A stretch of 64,000 nucleotides of DNA from Gymnothorax reevesii (GCA_029721435.1 CM056592.1:34669611-34733610); one strand, 5' to 3'; shown: positions 47,896-57,893, counted from the stretch's first letter. The notes: generated by a model not told the origin, from the sequence alone. Numbers and translations are program-made.

Positions 47896-48156
47896 CTGCA
47901 GCCCTTCCACCACAAGAGGGCCCAGCCGCAGTGCGGTGGCGCCCTCTTGTGCCGGAATGACACAGCCCCCGGGTGACGCGCCCTGCAGTCCTCCCACCAC
48001 AAGAGGGCCCAACCGCAGTGCGGTGGCGCCCTCTTGTGGCGGAATGACACAGCCCCCGGGTGACGTGCCCTGCAGTCCTCCCACCACAAGAGGGCCCAGC
48101 CGCAGTGCGGTGGCGCTCTCCTGTGGCGGAATGACAAGGCCCCCGGGTGGCGTGCT
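47896..48156 (-). repeat. 87-bp tandem repeat x 3 inside pol
   Basis: Units are anchored by ctgca at 47896, 47983 and about 48070, a spacing of 87 bp or exactly 29 codons, so pol stays open and the protein repeats PPQEGATALRLGPLVVGGLQ-type segments. Each unit is itself a palindrome: cacaagagggc near its start and gccctcttgtg near its end, around ccgcagtgcgg. The third copy has drifted most. Confidence 0.88.
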
Positions 48157-48466
48157 TATTGTGACAGATTTGGCTTTCTTTATTTTCAGCTGCGCCCTCG
48201 GCACTCGGCCTGGCTGCGACAGCGGGACACAATTTATTCTCTTTGAAAAAACTTTTGTGTATGTGCGTGCTTGTGGACATGAGAGGGGGGCAACCGCTAA
48301 ACCCCGCGACGTCAAATGTCCATCTCTCCCGGCTTGCACTGGCACGGTCCGAGGCAGCTGGGAGATAGGGGCGTGGGGAGCCCCTGGGTGCACGCCCGAA
48401 AGCCAAACAGGTGGAGCCGGAGAACGGGGAACTTCCAGCTGCGTCACCAGTGGAGAGAGGGGGGGG

Positions 48467-49942
48467 TCAGGCCGCTCTCTTCTTTTTCCTGGCCTGGCTG
48501 CTGGCGGTATGCGCGGGTCGCGCAGGCGCAGCTGCAGCCGGGGCAGAGGGCTTTTTGGGCCAGCCGGGCCGACCTGGCGGAGCAGGCGGGGCGGGCTGAG
48601 GCCTCCGCAGTTTCGGCATTTTAAACTGTGAATCCTGTGAAGCAGCCTGTGCAAAGGTCTTACGCTGAGCAGGCGGAAGAGGAGCAGGGGGCTTTCTAGG
48701 GAGGCAGAGCTTGAGAGCTTCATCCTCCTTCTTTTTAGCTTCGCACCGCCGTTGCATAGAAGCCAACGCGGAACCGAAGATCCCCTCCGGGACAATGGGC
48801 ATGTCCAGGATATCATCCTTCTCCCTGTCCGACAGGTTGGCGAGGTTGAGCCACCGCGCCCGTTCCTGTAGGACCATGGTCCCCAGCGCTTTTCCCGTGG
48901 CCTGGACCGCGCAGCGTTGGACACGGAGACACAGGTCGGCGACGACCGGTATTTCCTCCCATGTAGCTGGGTCCTGAGTTAGCACAAAATCCTCGCACAA
49001 CTCAGCCTGATAAGCCGTGAGCAGGGAGAGGACATTGAGCGCTCTGGCCGAAAGCGCAGCCGCCTTATCCGCCTTCTCAGTCAAGGCTGACTGAAAACGG
49101 TCCGACTTGGACGGCAGACTGGGGCTCCGGGAGGACACCGCTGACAGGCGGGGGTGAAGGTGCGCTGCCACGAGTGGCTCCATCGGAGGCATGCGGAGCA
49201 GACCCAGGCTCTCCATCGCCTCACAATCGAGGGACGAGGCACCGGGAACTGGGCTCCTGCTGCTATAAGGGCGGTCTTTCCAAGAGCGCGCAACCTCATC
49301 TAGCAGCTCCGGGAAGACGGGGAGAAGTTGTTTCGTCGCACTCTTAGCCAAGGGCAATTTCTTCCCCTCGTAGCGGGATCTGGTGGTCTCAGCTACGACA
49401 ACGGGCCAGGGGATGTTCAGCCGGACAGCAGCGCGTTTGCACACGTCGAGCATGTCGGAGCTGGGGAGAGGAGAAGCTGGTATGCTACTCTCATCTCCAT
49501 CCCGAGAGGTGACGGAGGCCGCGGGCTGCGCGGCCCGAGCCGGAGTAATGAAGACGTCGTCATCTTCCTCATCCTCTGATATGAGGAGTTCAGAGACGCC
49601 ATCTTCATCGTCCCCATAGTCCAGTTCTAGGACGTCTTCCTCACACGGGGGATCCGCGGCTAGGTCGAGCTGGGAGCCCCAGCTGGCGCTAGCCTCCGGA
49701 ATCGCCGCCGTAGCGACCGCCAAATCCTGCTTGCCCTCGGCGGCAGCACCGTCGGAGGGGAGGAGGGGGTCGATTCCAGACAGGCTAGCCTGGCGGGCTA
49801 GCCGTCTGCGGAGACTTTTCGCTGTAAACGCCGCGTAAACACTCGAGATCTTGTTCCCACAGCGACAGGGACGGGTCCCGGAGTCTCCGTACCCCTTGGT
49901 ATGGGGGTTTTGGGCCTCCATTCCTAGCCAGCTGGTGTGCAA
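48467..49942 (-). CDS. DIRS gag-like protein
   Basis: The first long frame of the element, 491 codons, in the gag position of DIRS elements and expected to package the RNA. I see no zinc knuckle. The N-terminus has a Cys pair (CRCGNKI), followed by an acidic stretch (about residues 100-135, ISEDEEDDDVFITPA). A conserved-looking helical part lies at about 300-420 (LTAYQAELCEDFVLTQDPAT, LSDREKDDILDMPIVPEG), and a basic Pro/Ala-rich tail ends ARKKKRAA. It is uninterrupted. The start could be the second Met (MEAQNPHTKG, 49921). Pol lies in the +1 frame relative to it and overlaps its 3' part, so pol would need frameshifting, re-initiation or a separate message. Confidence 0.8.
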   Translation of the reverse strand: MHTSWLGMEAQNPHTKGYGDSGTRPCRCGNKISSVYAAFTAKSLRRRLARQASLSGIDPLLPSDGAAAEGKQDLAVATAAIPEASASWGSQLDLAADPPCEEDVLELDYGDDEDGVSELLISEDEEDDDVFITPARAAQPAASVTSRDGDESSIPASPLPSSDMLDVCKRAAVRLNIPWPVVVAETTRSRYEGKKLPLAKSATKQLLPVFPELLDEVARSWKDRPYSSRSPVPGASSLDCEAMESLGLLRMPPMEPLVAAHLHPRLSAVSSRSPSLPSKSDRFQSALTEKADKAAALSARALNVLSLLTAYQAELCEDFVLTQDPATWEEIPVVADLCLRVQRCAVQATGKALGTMVLQERARWLNLANLSDREKDDILDMPIVPEGIFGSALASMQRRCEAKKKEDEALKLCLPRKPPAPLPPAQRKTFAQAASQDSQFKMPKLRRPQPAPPAPPGRPGWPKKPSAPAAAAPARPAHTASSQARKKKRAA

Positions 49943-49962
49943 GCCGGGAGACGAGGCAGAAA

Positions 49963-50234
49963 ACCGAGAGGTAGCTGGTGTGCTAGCGCTCGGAGCTCGA
50001 CGTGCCGTGGTGGGGCGTCGAGTGAAGAAAACCGAGAGGTAGCTGGTGTTCTAGCGCTCGGAGCTCGACGTGCCGTGGTGGGGCGTCGAGTGAAGAAAAC
50101 CGAGAGGTAGCTGGTGTGCTAGCCTTCGGTACTCGACGTGCCGTGGTGAGGCGTCGAGTGAAGTAAAACCGACAGGTAACTGGTGTGCTAGCCTTCGGTA
50201 CTCGACGTGCCGTGGTGAGGCGTCTAGGACAGTG
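49963..50234 (-). repeat. 68-bp tandem repeat x 4 upstream of gag
   Basis: Copies begin accgagag at 49963, 50031 and 50099 and accgacag at 50168 (periods 68, 68, 69). Each holds gagctcgacgtgccgtggtg or a variant, with a ctcgacg/cgtcgag inverted pair able to form a short stem. The array lies in the leader between the terminal repeat and gag. Confidence 0.9.
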
Positions 50235-50382
50235 CTGACCAAGCCGTGTAGGGCGGGAGAGCACTGAGTCCGGTCTGGTGTGACCGACGAAGCAAAAAGG
50301 TATCCTAAGCTAGTAGCGCCCGGCGACAGAAAATCCGTCTGTGAACAGTTCAGCTAACTAGCCCTGGACGCGAGATATGCTC

Positions 50383-50571
50383 CAAGTGAGAAGAGGTGTT
50401 TGAATGACGTGGTGCCGTCCGCATGAGCTATTTAAGGTGGGTGTACCACCTGGGCGGACGGACACGTTCACCAGCCAATCAGGATTGGCGTAATGAGATT
50501 AATGCTTCTGAGGCTGCAGCGAGGCGTGCATCCCATAGTGAGACATCGAGCGAAATATTATGAAAGAGAAC
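50383..50571 (-). repeat. Right inverted terminal repeat of DIRS (5' end)
   Basis: This is the start of the element in transcription order. It ends outside with gaaatattatgaaagagaac. It includes gagctatttaaggtgg (about 50426), which on the minus strand gives a TTAAATAG TATA-like box suited to drive gag. Its last 42 bases are complementary to the right half of the internal region. Confidence 0.88.
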
Positions 50572-50588
50572 CAGATGTGTGTATCGTA

Positions 50589-50897
50589 CAGGGGTGGGCA
50601 ATCCCGTTCCTGTAGGGCCGGTGTGTATGCAGGTTTTTATTTTTTATCAATTACCCTGACTAATTGACCTAATTGGTTGCATACACAAATGTAGATTTTT
50701 CCAATGATTAGATCAAAGAAAAAAGTTTTGATGGGAGACAAGAACAGTCTTTGGTGGTCATTCATAATAATTTAAAGAAATGCGCCCGAAATTTCAGATT
50801 TCATAAATGGTTTAGCTTATTTTGACAATGAACTAATTAAAGGCCAGAAATTGGTGTGAAAACCAGGGAGAGATATGGCCCTCGTTGCCCACCTCTG
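50589..50897. mobile_element. hAT-like MITE, copy 1
   Basis: Starts caggggtgggcaa and ends ttgcccacctctg, imperfect inverted termini typical of hAT elements. The flanking octamers gtatcgta (50581) and gtatatta (50898) match at 6 of 8 places, fitting an aged 8-bp target duplication. The copy is 309 bp with no coding capacity, and is closely similar over its full length to 53753-54067. It lies 18 bp from the DIRS end. Confidence 0.85.
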
Positions 50898-50905
50898 GTA
50901 TATTA

Positions 50906-51755
50906 TGACTGCATGAATAAAAAAATATCAGGCATTTCCCTGAAAAATGGCTTGGAAATTGAAGAACACTAACCAAAACTGCTTCACCCTTTTAGATTTA
51001 GAGATATGCGCGTAATTTTGAAAGTACCGTAATTACTGTAAGTTTTGCGCAATTGAAAAAGTTCCAACTGCTCCTGAAAGCTGAGATTCAGCCCACACTC
51101 AGACTACTATGGTAAACACTGCAGCATGATTGTCTGCTGGGATTTTTCATTAGGCCTTAAAGGGTTAAGTATCAACACTGGTGATTCCTAGGATTTCAAG
51201 GCTAATTAGCTCGTCTGTTTAAAAGGGGTCTAACTAGCACCTTGTTGCTAGGCAAGGTTTCAAGGCAAGATGAGGATTTTGACAGATTTGCAAAGGGGCC
51301 ATATTCGGTGGTGATTGAATTATTGGCGGTTTTGTCATAAAAACCACATCATTCTGTTGGGTGGCAAGTGGAACTGTTTCAGAAATTAAGGGTGTCTTCA
51401 CACATATTTGGGTCGACCCACTAAACAATGTATCGATTTTCAACTGGAGCGGCTCGGTTTCACATATGCTTTTTATCGCCGTACCAAGTCCACCGTTCTT
51501 CAGAATGGAGCGTCATGTATGCTTGGCAACCAGACGAAAATGACGTGTGTAGCGCCATTCCATCCGGAAAAGAAGGTTGAAATGAAGCCTCGAGATGTAA
51601 ACAGAACACACGTGAACGATGGAGACTCAACAGCAACGCCGTCTGATATGCCTAACGTTACTGCTTTTGGAAATCTATAGTTTGTCTCATTCAGTGTCGG
51701 GAAGTTATAACATGCGTATTTGAAAACAAGGCACTTATGGGAAGTCACATGCTAC
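50906..51755. other. Non-coding DNA, probable old repeats
   Basis: A ccttaaagggttaag string (51156) looks like a TTAA-type terminus, and aagggtgtcttcacac (51388) like a hAT-type one, but partners were not found. No gene supported. Confidence 0.4.
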
Positions 51756-52480
51756 AATAGGGAACAAGTGAGCTGGATGAGACTAATTAACAAAGGAATG
51801 AACAAGAGGAAGTTCCTAACCACATGAAACTGGCGAAAGCCAAAACGCGGACAGGGATTACACAGACAGCTTATGACAAACCAACAGCTCCGGTTAGGGA
51901 GTTCTACCGTGCACAGAGTGAGAGGCAGAACAATGTTTTACAAGTTGCGGAGAATCCGCTGAAGCGCAGCAAGGTAATTTGAGTGAAGGCAAGGGGCGGA
52001 GACTAGAACAGAGCGAGTGCTGAGAGCTCGTTAGTCAATTAGTAATGTGCAGCTATACAATCCCCAGTGCTTGTTAGTTAGTTGGTACTATAAACAATGT
52101 TAGTTAATGTTAGTAATTTATCTAAAATAATAAACTGTGAGTATTGTTAGTAAAGATAGAACAGAAAGGTGAAGGAAGCAAACGAGATTGGAAGGAATGT
52201 TTGAAACCCAGAAATCACCTGAAACACTAAACTGGGGAATAAAACTGTCTCAGAACACAAGATAAGACAGGGGAGACAATGTGCAATGCAGGGTATGAGA
52301 ATTACAAAAACCAGAATGATAATCTAAACTGTGAATATGGGAAATGGCAGGCAAAGGACATGACAAAAAAATACAGGCAAAATACAAAACATGGCATGGA
52401 CTGAATCAGAAAACATGGCTTGGAATCAGGGTCATCACAAAAACATTTTCAGGTAACAGCAGAATCATAACAGACTCACA
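51756..52480. repeat. Unclassified long dispersed repeat, copy 2
   Basis: Same orientation as 42880-44110 and shares caacagctccggttagggag, ggcggagactagaacagagc, gttagtcaattagta, gtgcagctatacaa, gacaggggagacaa and acatggcatgg in the same order. It is clearly diverged from copy 1. No coding capacity. Confidence 0.6.
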
Positions 52481-52551
52481 ATCTGTCAGTGGATGGAGCT
52501 GCAAAATATAAACAGTCACATATTGTACAAAAAATAATAATGCCAAAAATA

Positions 52552-53664
52552 CAAATCTATTTCCAGAAAAGTTAAGATGCTGTGTAAATAAAAACAGAGT
52601 GCAATGATTTGCTCATCATGAGATGCTGTGGAAAACTATCCCGCGGTCTAAGAAATCAAAATCTGAATTTTTTTTTTTTTTTGGAAATCAAGTGTCCTCT
52701 AGGCTAAGAAGGAGAGGAAACATCTGGATTTTTATCAGTTCATAGTTCAAAAGTCAGCATCCATGATAACATGGGGGTGAATTAGTGCACGTGACATGGG
52801 TAACGCACATCTGCGAAGACAACATTAATGCTGAACAATATATATATGGGTTTTGGAGCAACATATGCTGCCATCCAGGCATCTTCTGGTAGGGCTTTGC
52901 TTATTTCAGAAAGAAAATGTCAAATGACTTTGTGCACATGTTCATCATTCAACATCATGAGTCCATATTAAAAGAGTCCGGGTGCTAAACAGGCCTTCCT
53001 GCATTCCAGATAAGTCACCAATTAAAAAATTTTGGTGCACAAATGTGAAAAGAGTCTGCAAAAATATTGAGAAGCTGAAATCAAAAATCAAACAAGAGTG
53101 AGAAAACATTTTGCTTTCAAAACTTCAGTAATTGGTCTCCTCAGTTCCAAAACACTTACAGGGTTAAGGTTATGATATGATTCAACACAGTGCTAAACAT
53201 GGCCCCATCCCAACTTTTTTGAAATGTCTTGGCATCAAATTCAGAATGAGCTGATTTTTTTTCAAAATCACTAAAATTACTCAGTCTTTTCGTTTCACAT
53301 GTAGTCTTTGAACGATTTTCAATTTATTATAGAGTTTAAATGATCTGCCAATTATTACCCCGCCCCACCCGAAGGGGGAGGGAAGGGGTGTTGTTTTCGG
53401 TTCGGTTTGTTTCTGTGTTTGTGTGCTTGTGTGTGTGTTTGTTTGTTTGTTCGTTACCACTCTAGCGGCAAAACTAATGGCCGGATTCACCCCAAATTTA
53501 GTATAGGGATTCGCCACTGACCCAGAATGAATCCCCATTAAATTACGTACAAGTAGGTGAAAGTATGTGAGAGGGGCGGGGTTTGTTCTGCCTGGCATCA
53601 CTTGTTGCAGTCTGTTTTTATTTACATTTTACACAACGTTCCAACTTTTTTGGAAATGAAATTG
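52552..53664 (+). mobile_element. Tc1-like relic carrying a later insertion
   Basis: The left end caaatctatttccagaaaag and the right end, inverted, caatttcatttccaaaaaag form terminal repeats continuing into aaataaaaacaga. TA flanks both ends (52550-52551, 53665-53666). The interior from about 52750 to 53170 retains the order of a Tc1-type transposase: tgataacatgggggtgaatt (MG-like), ttggagcaacatatgctgcc, a degraded catalytic-Asp region and ttcagtaattggtctcctca near the C-terminus. Stops and gaps are frequent. A separate 230-bp repeat lies inside its right part. Confidence 0.7.
53357..53590. repeat. Repeat inserted in the Tc1 relic
   Basis: The block begins ttaccccgccccacccgaag, contains a TTTG/GTGT-rich run (53405-53450) and gatggccgg-like aactaatggccggattcacc. 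It interrupts Tc1 sequence that resumes as gtctgtttttatttac. The style matches a common dispersed fish repeat of unknown class. Confidence 0.45.
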
Positions 53665-53752
53665 TACGAAAATTATTCTCCTGAAAGCAAAAGTGAATTC
53701 TCTTTTAAGTACGCATCTTCATTCTGAGCTGCTAACATTTTTAAATCTAGCC

Positions 53753-54067
53753 TAGGGGTGGGCAGTTCCGGTCCTGGAGGGCCGGTGTGTATGCAGGTTT
53801 TTATTTTTATCAATTACCCTGACTAATTGACCTAATTGGTTGCATACACAAATATAGATTTGTCCAATGATTAGATCAAAAAAAAAAAAAAAAAGTTTTA
53901 ATGGGAGACGAGAACAGTCTTTGGTGGTCATTCATGATCATTTAAAGAAATGCACCTGAAATGTCAGATTTCATAAATGGTTTAGCTAATTTAGACAATG
54001 AACTAATTAAAGGCCAGAAGTTGGTGTGAAAACCAGGGAGAGATATGGCCCTCGTTGCCCACCTCTG
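53753..54067. mobile_element. hAT-like MITE, copy 2
   Basis: Starts taggggtgggcag and ends ttgcccacctctg, 315 bp. Target octamers atctagcc (53745) and gtctagcc (54068) match at 7 of 8 places, good evidence for a hAT-type 8-bp duplication. It carries an expanded A run (53878-53894) absent from copy 1. No coding capacity. Confidence 0.88.
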
Positions 54068-54075
54068 GTCTAGCC

Positions 54076-54683
54076 TATTCAGTTTGCGTAGTGCTGTGTG
54101 ACGGTGTGCGATTCACACAGAATATGATTAGTAAGACATCTCTGATATTCTCAATAGTAAATTAATACGGTGGGAACACAGGAAAGAAATTAGAAATTTG
54201 GTAAAATGGGGGAGTACTAGGGTTCAGAGCAGTCACAGAGCCTGTTATTTAGGCCACAGGAGTAATGAAGATAAATTCAAATGCACATGCATATGAGTGT
54301 GCACACGGTGTGATGTCTGTGTGTGTGTGTGTGCGTGTGCGCGCGAGTAGATATGTAGCTGAAAGGCTGATATGTCACTCGAATTCAATACATACATCAC
54401 AACCTGAGAAGGTCATGACACTAAGACGTAGTGATTTCCTTTACTTTGCGCTGCAAAGGTTTTGACCCGGGGAGCAGCTTCATATCCCAGCGCTAAAATC
54501 ATTGTTTCATTAGCACTCGAAGAGCCTAGAAGCTATGATGAGTCGCAGTCACGGGACCGCAGGATTACAAAACTATTACAGCTAAAAGCACATTCAGTTT
54601 GATAGTAGCAAGTATATATTCTTTTTTTTAACCCCAAATTAAATATTCTGCACATAAAATACCATGTCAATCAAGGACATAGT
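54076..54683. other. Non-coding DNA with a GT microsatellite
   Basis: A GT run with GC interruptions lies at about 54317-54345. Nothing else recognised. Confidence 0.5.
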
Positions 54684-55030
54684 GCCAAGATGATTGAAAG
54701 ATGCACCACATTGCCAAAAGTTTGCGAACATCTGCTTGTACATCTAATAACACAACCGTGGGCTATGAAGACATCCATCTTCTGGGACATTGCTGTGGGC
54801 ATTGACTCTTTTCCCATCTCTGCCAAGGAGGTTATATTTTCACCCCTGTCTGTTTGTTTGTCTGTTCACTGGATAACAAAAGGTTATGAAGGGTTTGGCA
54901 CAAAAAATGATAATGGTAATCCAAGGAGAGTCGATTCAATTTTGGAAGTGATCCAGAACATATTTTGTTACCAACAGAGCAGATATATGGCGTGGCGGAG
55001 GCATGCGCTGTACGGAGTGCCCTCTCGTTC
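54684..55030. repeat. Fragments of dispersed repeats
   Basis: The word ccacattgccaaaagtttgc (54707) resembles a DNA-transposon terminus. Then ctgccaaggaggttatattt and ctgtttgtttgtctgttcac (54820-54870) and ggcggaggcatgcgctgtac (54994) follow the order of a frequent fish repeat. Boundaries are not clear. Confidence 0.35.
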
Positions 55031-56310
55031 ACCTTTTGATTCTATTTGCAACGGTTTTTGATATCTGCTGAATCACAATTGTCTTGTTAGCTTGCTGAAT
55101 TGAACATTCCTTTGAAAAAATATTAAGGTTAGTTCTACATGCATATTTCAGCAAATACGATTGTTTCTACCTTGAGGGTTTTTTTTTTTTTTTCTTAAAA
55201 GGTTTGTATTTATAAAAGTAAATATTTCCATTGTTTAGGGTCATACCAGGACTCAACTCACCCATTTAAAAGTCACAGAAATTTATGTAAGCGCTTGCTT
55301 TCTCCTGTTATAATGCCGGCTCTGATCATTTAAAGTTATAAACTTCTAATCTTGCACTTCCAGGTAATCCCAGTGTAAAACCATATACCGTGGCTTACAC
55401 TGCCATTGTCACAAAACCAATACGCACTTTCATTTAAGGCCTGGAGTCTCCAATGTTGTTCATATTATCCTCAGGTTATGAGGTTCCAAAGAGATTATTA
55501 TTTTTGCAAAGGTATAATATCGGTCACAAATGGAGCTGCATCACTGTATCTAAACCTAAACTACACTTATACACTTAATCATGTACCGCCTTCTTGGGTC
55601 AGCATTATACAGCCAAACATTATTCACAAGGATAAATTGAATGTCCAAGGCTATAACAGTATCCCTGACTGTTAATCCAACTGCATATCAACAGTTATGT
55701 ATTTTTAATACCTTCCGAAGTGCATTGTGCACCTTTGGGACAACGTTAATGAAATCTCACATGAGACCGAAATTCAATTCCACCATCCAATTCCTTCCGA
55801 CATGACGTTGAGAGAGGGCGATAACTGGTACTTTCCTTGCGTCGAGGGACCTGTGGTGCTTACATGGCGTTTGTTTGCTTATCAAATGCCTTCTCTGCCC
55901 TGCATATTAACTCGGTGAAGACATTTGCTGAAGTGATTCTCGTGAAGCATTTCCCGCGCAGTACATCGGTAACGGCTCATTAGGAAATCGGGACCTTAAC
56001 CCGTAAACTATTAGTTCGCGCACATTTAAAGAAATTTCAATGAAGTAGCAGAAAATCTGACCTGTAGAATTAAAATTTTCTCTGGCTTTGCAACACTGCA
56101 ACCCTAAATTGTATTCCCAGCATTTCAGGTCAGACAGCAGAGTTCAAACGAGAAGGAAAGTAATTTGGTGTAATTTACTGATTCAGGCAAGAAAGGCTCG
56201 AAGTTAAGGCTCCATGACCCTAAACAATTGTGTCCTCCATGTTGCAGTAAACACTGAAGTAAATGAATAGCCCCGCAGATGTGGCTGCTCTCTCTCTCAC
56301 GCTCTCTCTC

Positions 56311-56359
<49 letters not shown>

Positions 56360-56752
56360 TTTCTCTCTGACAGTAACTGTTGTTATTTCGCCCGCAGCTC
56401 CTGTCATAACTAACAAGGCTTTATTGACTGAATGTGGTTGAGGAGTCTTTGAGGTGATTGAGGGAGCGATGCCGTTTCGCGATGTTGTCGACACGCTTTT
56501 GCCCGCGGAGTGAGTGTAGGTGTTGAGAACAGGAGTGCCGCGGGGCGCGGGCCCTGGCGTGCGTATCTCGATCACGCCGAGGAGAAAAATGAGCAGCCTT
56601 TCATTACACCCAGCCTGAAAGGGCATCAGAGAAATTTCCTTTCTTCCTGGGTATCCGTGAGTTAGCCGACAGAACGTTAGAGGTCTGGCGTCTCTGTTAT
56701 CCCATTCTCTTTCTTTTGCCAGGTTAGGGCCAGGATGTACAATCTAAAGCCC
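55031..56752. other. Non-coding DNA with a TC microsatellite
   Basis: A T run sits at about 55178-55193 and the TC repeat at 56288-56354. No gene supported. Confidence 0.5.
56288..56354. repeat. TC microsatellite
   Basis: More than 25 TC units with a few CA or CG interruptions near the left end. Confidence 0.9.
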
Positions 56753-56935
56753 TTGAACCTTTCGGCGCCATGGGCGACTATAAGTTACCCAATGATGTAA
56801 GATATCAAAATCACACGCTGTTGAAAACCTATCATGGGGCAACTTGTTTAAAGTTGCCCCATGATAGGTTTTAAACAGCTCAGGGTAACTACATTTTTAA
56901 TTTCTTGAAAATGTATTCAGCGCTCAAAGGGTGAA
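56753..56935 (+). mobile_element. Palindromic TTAA MITE
   Basis: Family words gatgtaagatatcaaaatca, gctgttgaaaacctatcatg, cagggtaactacattttta and ttcagcgctcaaagggt are present in order. The hairpin at 56817-56879 pairs well but has a short loop side. The termini are eroded (ttga at the left, tgaa at the right). No coding capacity. Confidence 0.82.
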
Positions 56936-57893
56936 AATGTGTCAGGTGACAATCATGCCTCGCCATTTCTGACATGGTGGCAATTAGGAACTGAACATCT
57001 AAGTGTATCACAGCAATTTTACGAAACTTCCAGAATTGATCAATTGCCTGACCAGCCGCCGCAGACGTGAGCTGTTATGACTGTTAATCATCTCATCCTT
57101 AACAGCTGAATCTTCTTTTCCAGTGGCCTTAAAAAAAAAAAGCTTAATTGTGTCACGCTTTAAAAATAGGTATGTTTCTCAACAGTTAGTTACATCAAGC
57201 AAATCTTAATGAATATCTCATGTGTAAACATTTGCTGCATTCTCTGGGGGAATTAAGTAAAACAATTACCTCCCTTGACAATACTGATTTTTTAAATATA
57301 TTATGACTATTCATGGATAGCAGGAAATACTAAGAATGCGAGTTGTCTTATCTGGGGATAAGACTTGAAAGCTTTTTGAATCAGTGCCATTCCAAATTTG
57401 TACAACGAGCTGAGCAAATTTTTATGCCCTTATTATTTTGTATAGGCTACTAAAAGACCAGAAAAACCCAAAGTAGCAGTATGGCCCCAGTCTACAAATG
57501 CGACACATAAGAAACCTTACACTGAACTAGAAACTACAGAACACCTGCGGTCAACCACAGTATTTTTTTAGCACTGAAAAGAAAAAAGTCTTACTGCATT
57601 GCACTGTATAGTAGGTTCCTTGTGTATTCTCAATTCTCTATTTACTTCAAAGCTTAATCGACATATGGATTTTTTGTTTCTCTCAATGTGTATTAAAGTC
57701 CTATCTGTGGATTTAATACAGTTTTTCATTGAGGAAATGTGCACAGACTTGCCCATAAAATAGTTTTTAAACAACGCTGCATAGCTGTTTGTATCCTCAA
57801 GCCTCAGTCCGCCACTTAGTCTGCTTTCCACGTATAGGTAGCACTTCATAAAATGGAGCGGCCATCTTGTCAATTTCTAAGTGAATTAGGTAA
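56936..57893. other. Non-coding DNA, nothing recognised
   Basis: No gene or repeat supported. The 101-codon minus-strand frame at 57568-57873 has no domain. Confidence 0.5.

Larger units (their letters stand above)
45985..48924 (-). pseudogene. DIRS pol: RT, RNase H and C-terminal domain, one in-frame stop
   Basis: Copies the element's RNA into DNA. A single reading frame runs from about 48924 to 45985 and is broken once, by a TAA at 47668-47670. The part upstream of the stop overlaps gag, carries three 29-residue repeats (about 48150-47890) and ends in the conserved RT lead-in LLNKGAIGVVPPA. Downstream, counting from M at 47550, are DAYFHIP (24-30), FGLSLSPRVF and the catalytic YLDD at 85-88. 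RNase H acids are D252 (TTDASLTGWGG), E284, D309 (VRTDN) and D360 (NTGADLLSRG). The last 150 residues (LFAARENAQCALFYSLRGMD onward) correspond to the extension often described as methyltransferase-like in DIRS, a role not proven here. The stop removes the first RT motifs from the catalytic core, so this copy is probably inactive unless read through. Confidence 0.88.
44609..50571 (-). mobile_element. Near-complete DIRS-type retrotransposon
   Basis: A 5.96-kb tyrosine-recombinase retrotransposon read right to left. In order on the minus strand it has a right terminal repeat, a 68-bp minisatellite, gag (49942-48467), pol with reverse transcriptase and RNase H (48924-45985), a tyrosine recombinase (46348-45017), an internal complementary region and the left terminal repeat. 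DIRS elements copy RNA to a circular DNA and integrate by recombinase without target duplications, and none is seen here. The terminal repeats are inverted, not direct, and the internal region joins complements of both termini, which is diagnostic. The element is clearly more GC-rich than its flanks. One in-frame stop in pol is the only obvious break. Confidence 0.93.

Noticed and set aside
46388..48406. A 672-codon minus-strand open frame, the longest in the window
   Set aside because: It overlaps the DIRS RT in another frame. The RT motifs YLDD and the RNase H acids are in the other frame, and this one has only Ser/Arg/Gly-rich shadow sequence.
47699..48631. A 310-codon plus-strand frame
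   Set aside because: Antisense shadow of DIRS gag and pol, including the 87-bp repeats. No domain.
47896..50234. A CRISPR-like array from the evenly spaced repeats
   Set aside because: Whole units are repeated with no unique spacers, in a eukaryotic retrotransposon. These are minisatellites.
44609..50571. An LTR retrotransposon or endogenous retrovirus
   Set aside because: The terminal repeats are inverted, there is a tyrosine recombinase and no DDE integrase or protease, and an internal complementary region is present. That is DIRS.
54690..54830. A separate DNA transposon terminus at ccacattgccaaaagtttgc
   Set aside because: Only one end-like word was seen, with no paired terminus and no target duplication. 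Kept only as a repeat fragment.
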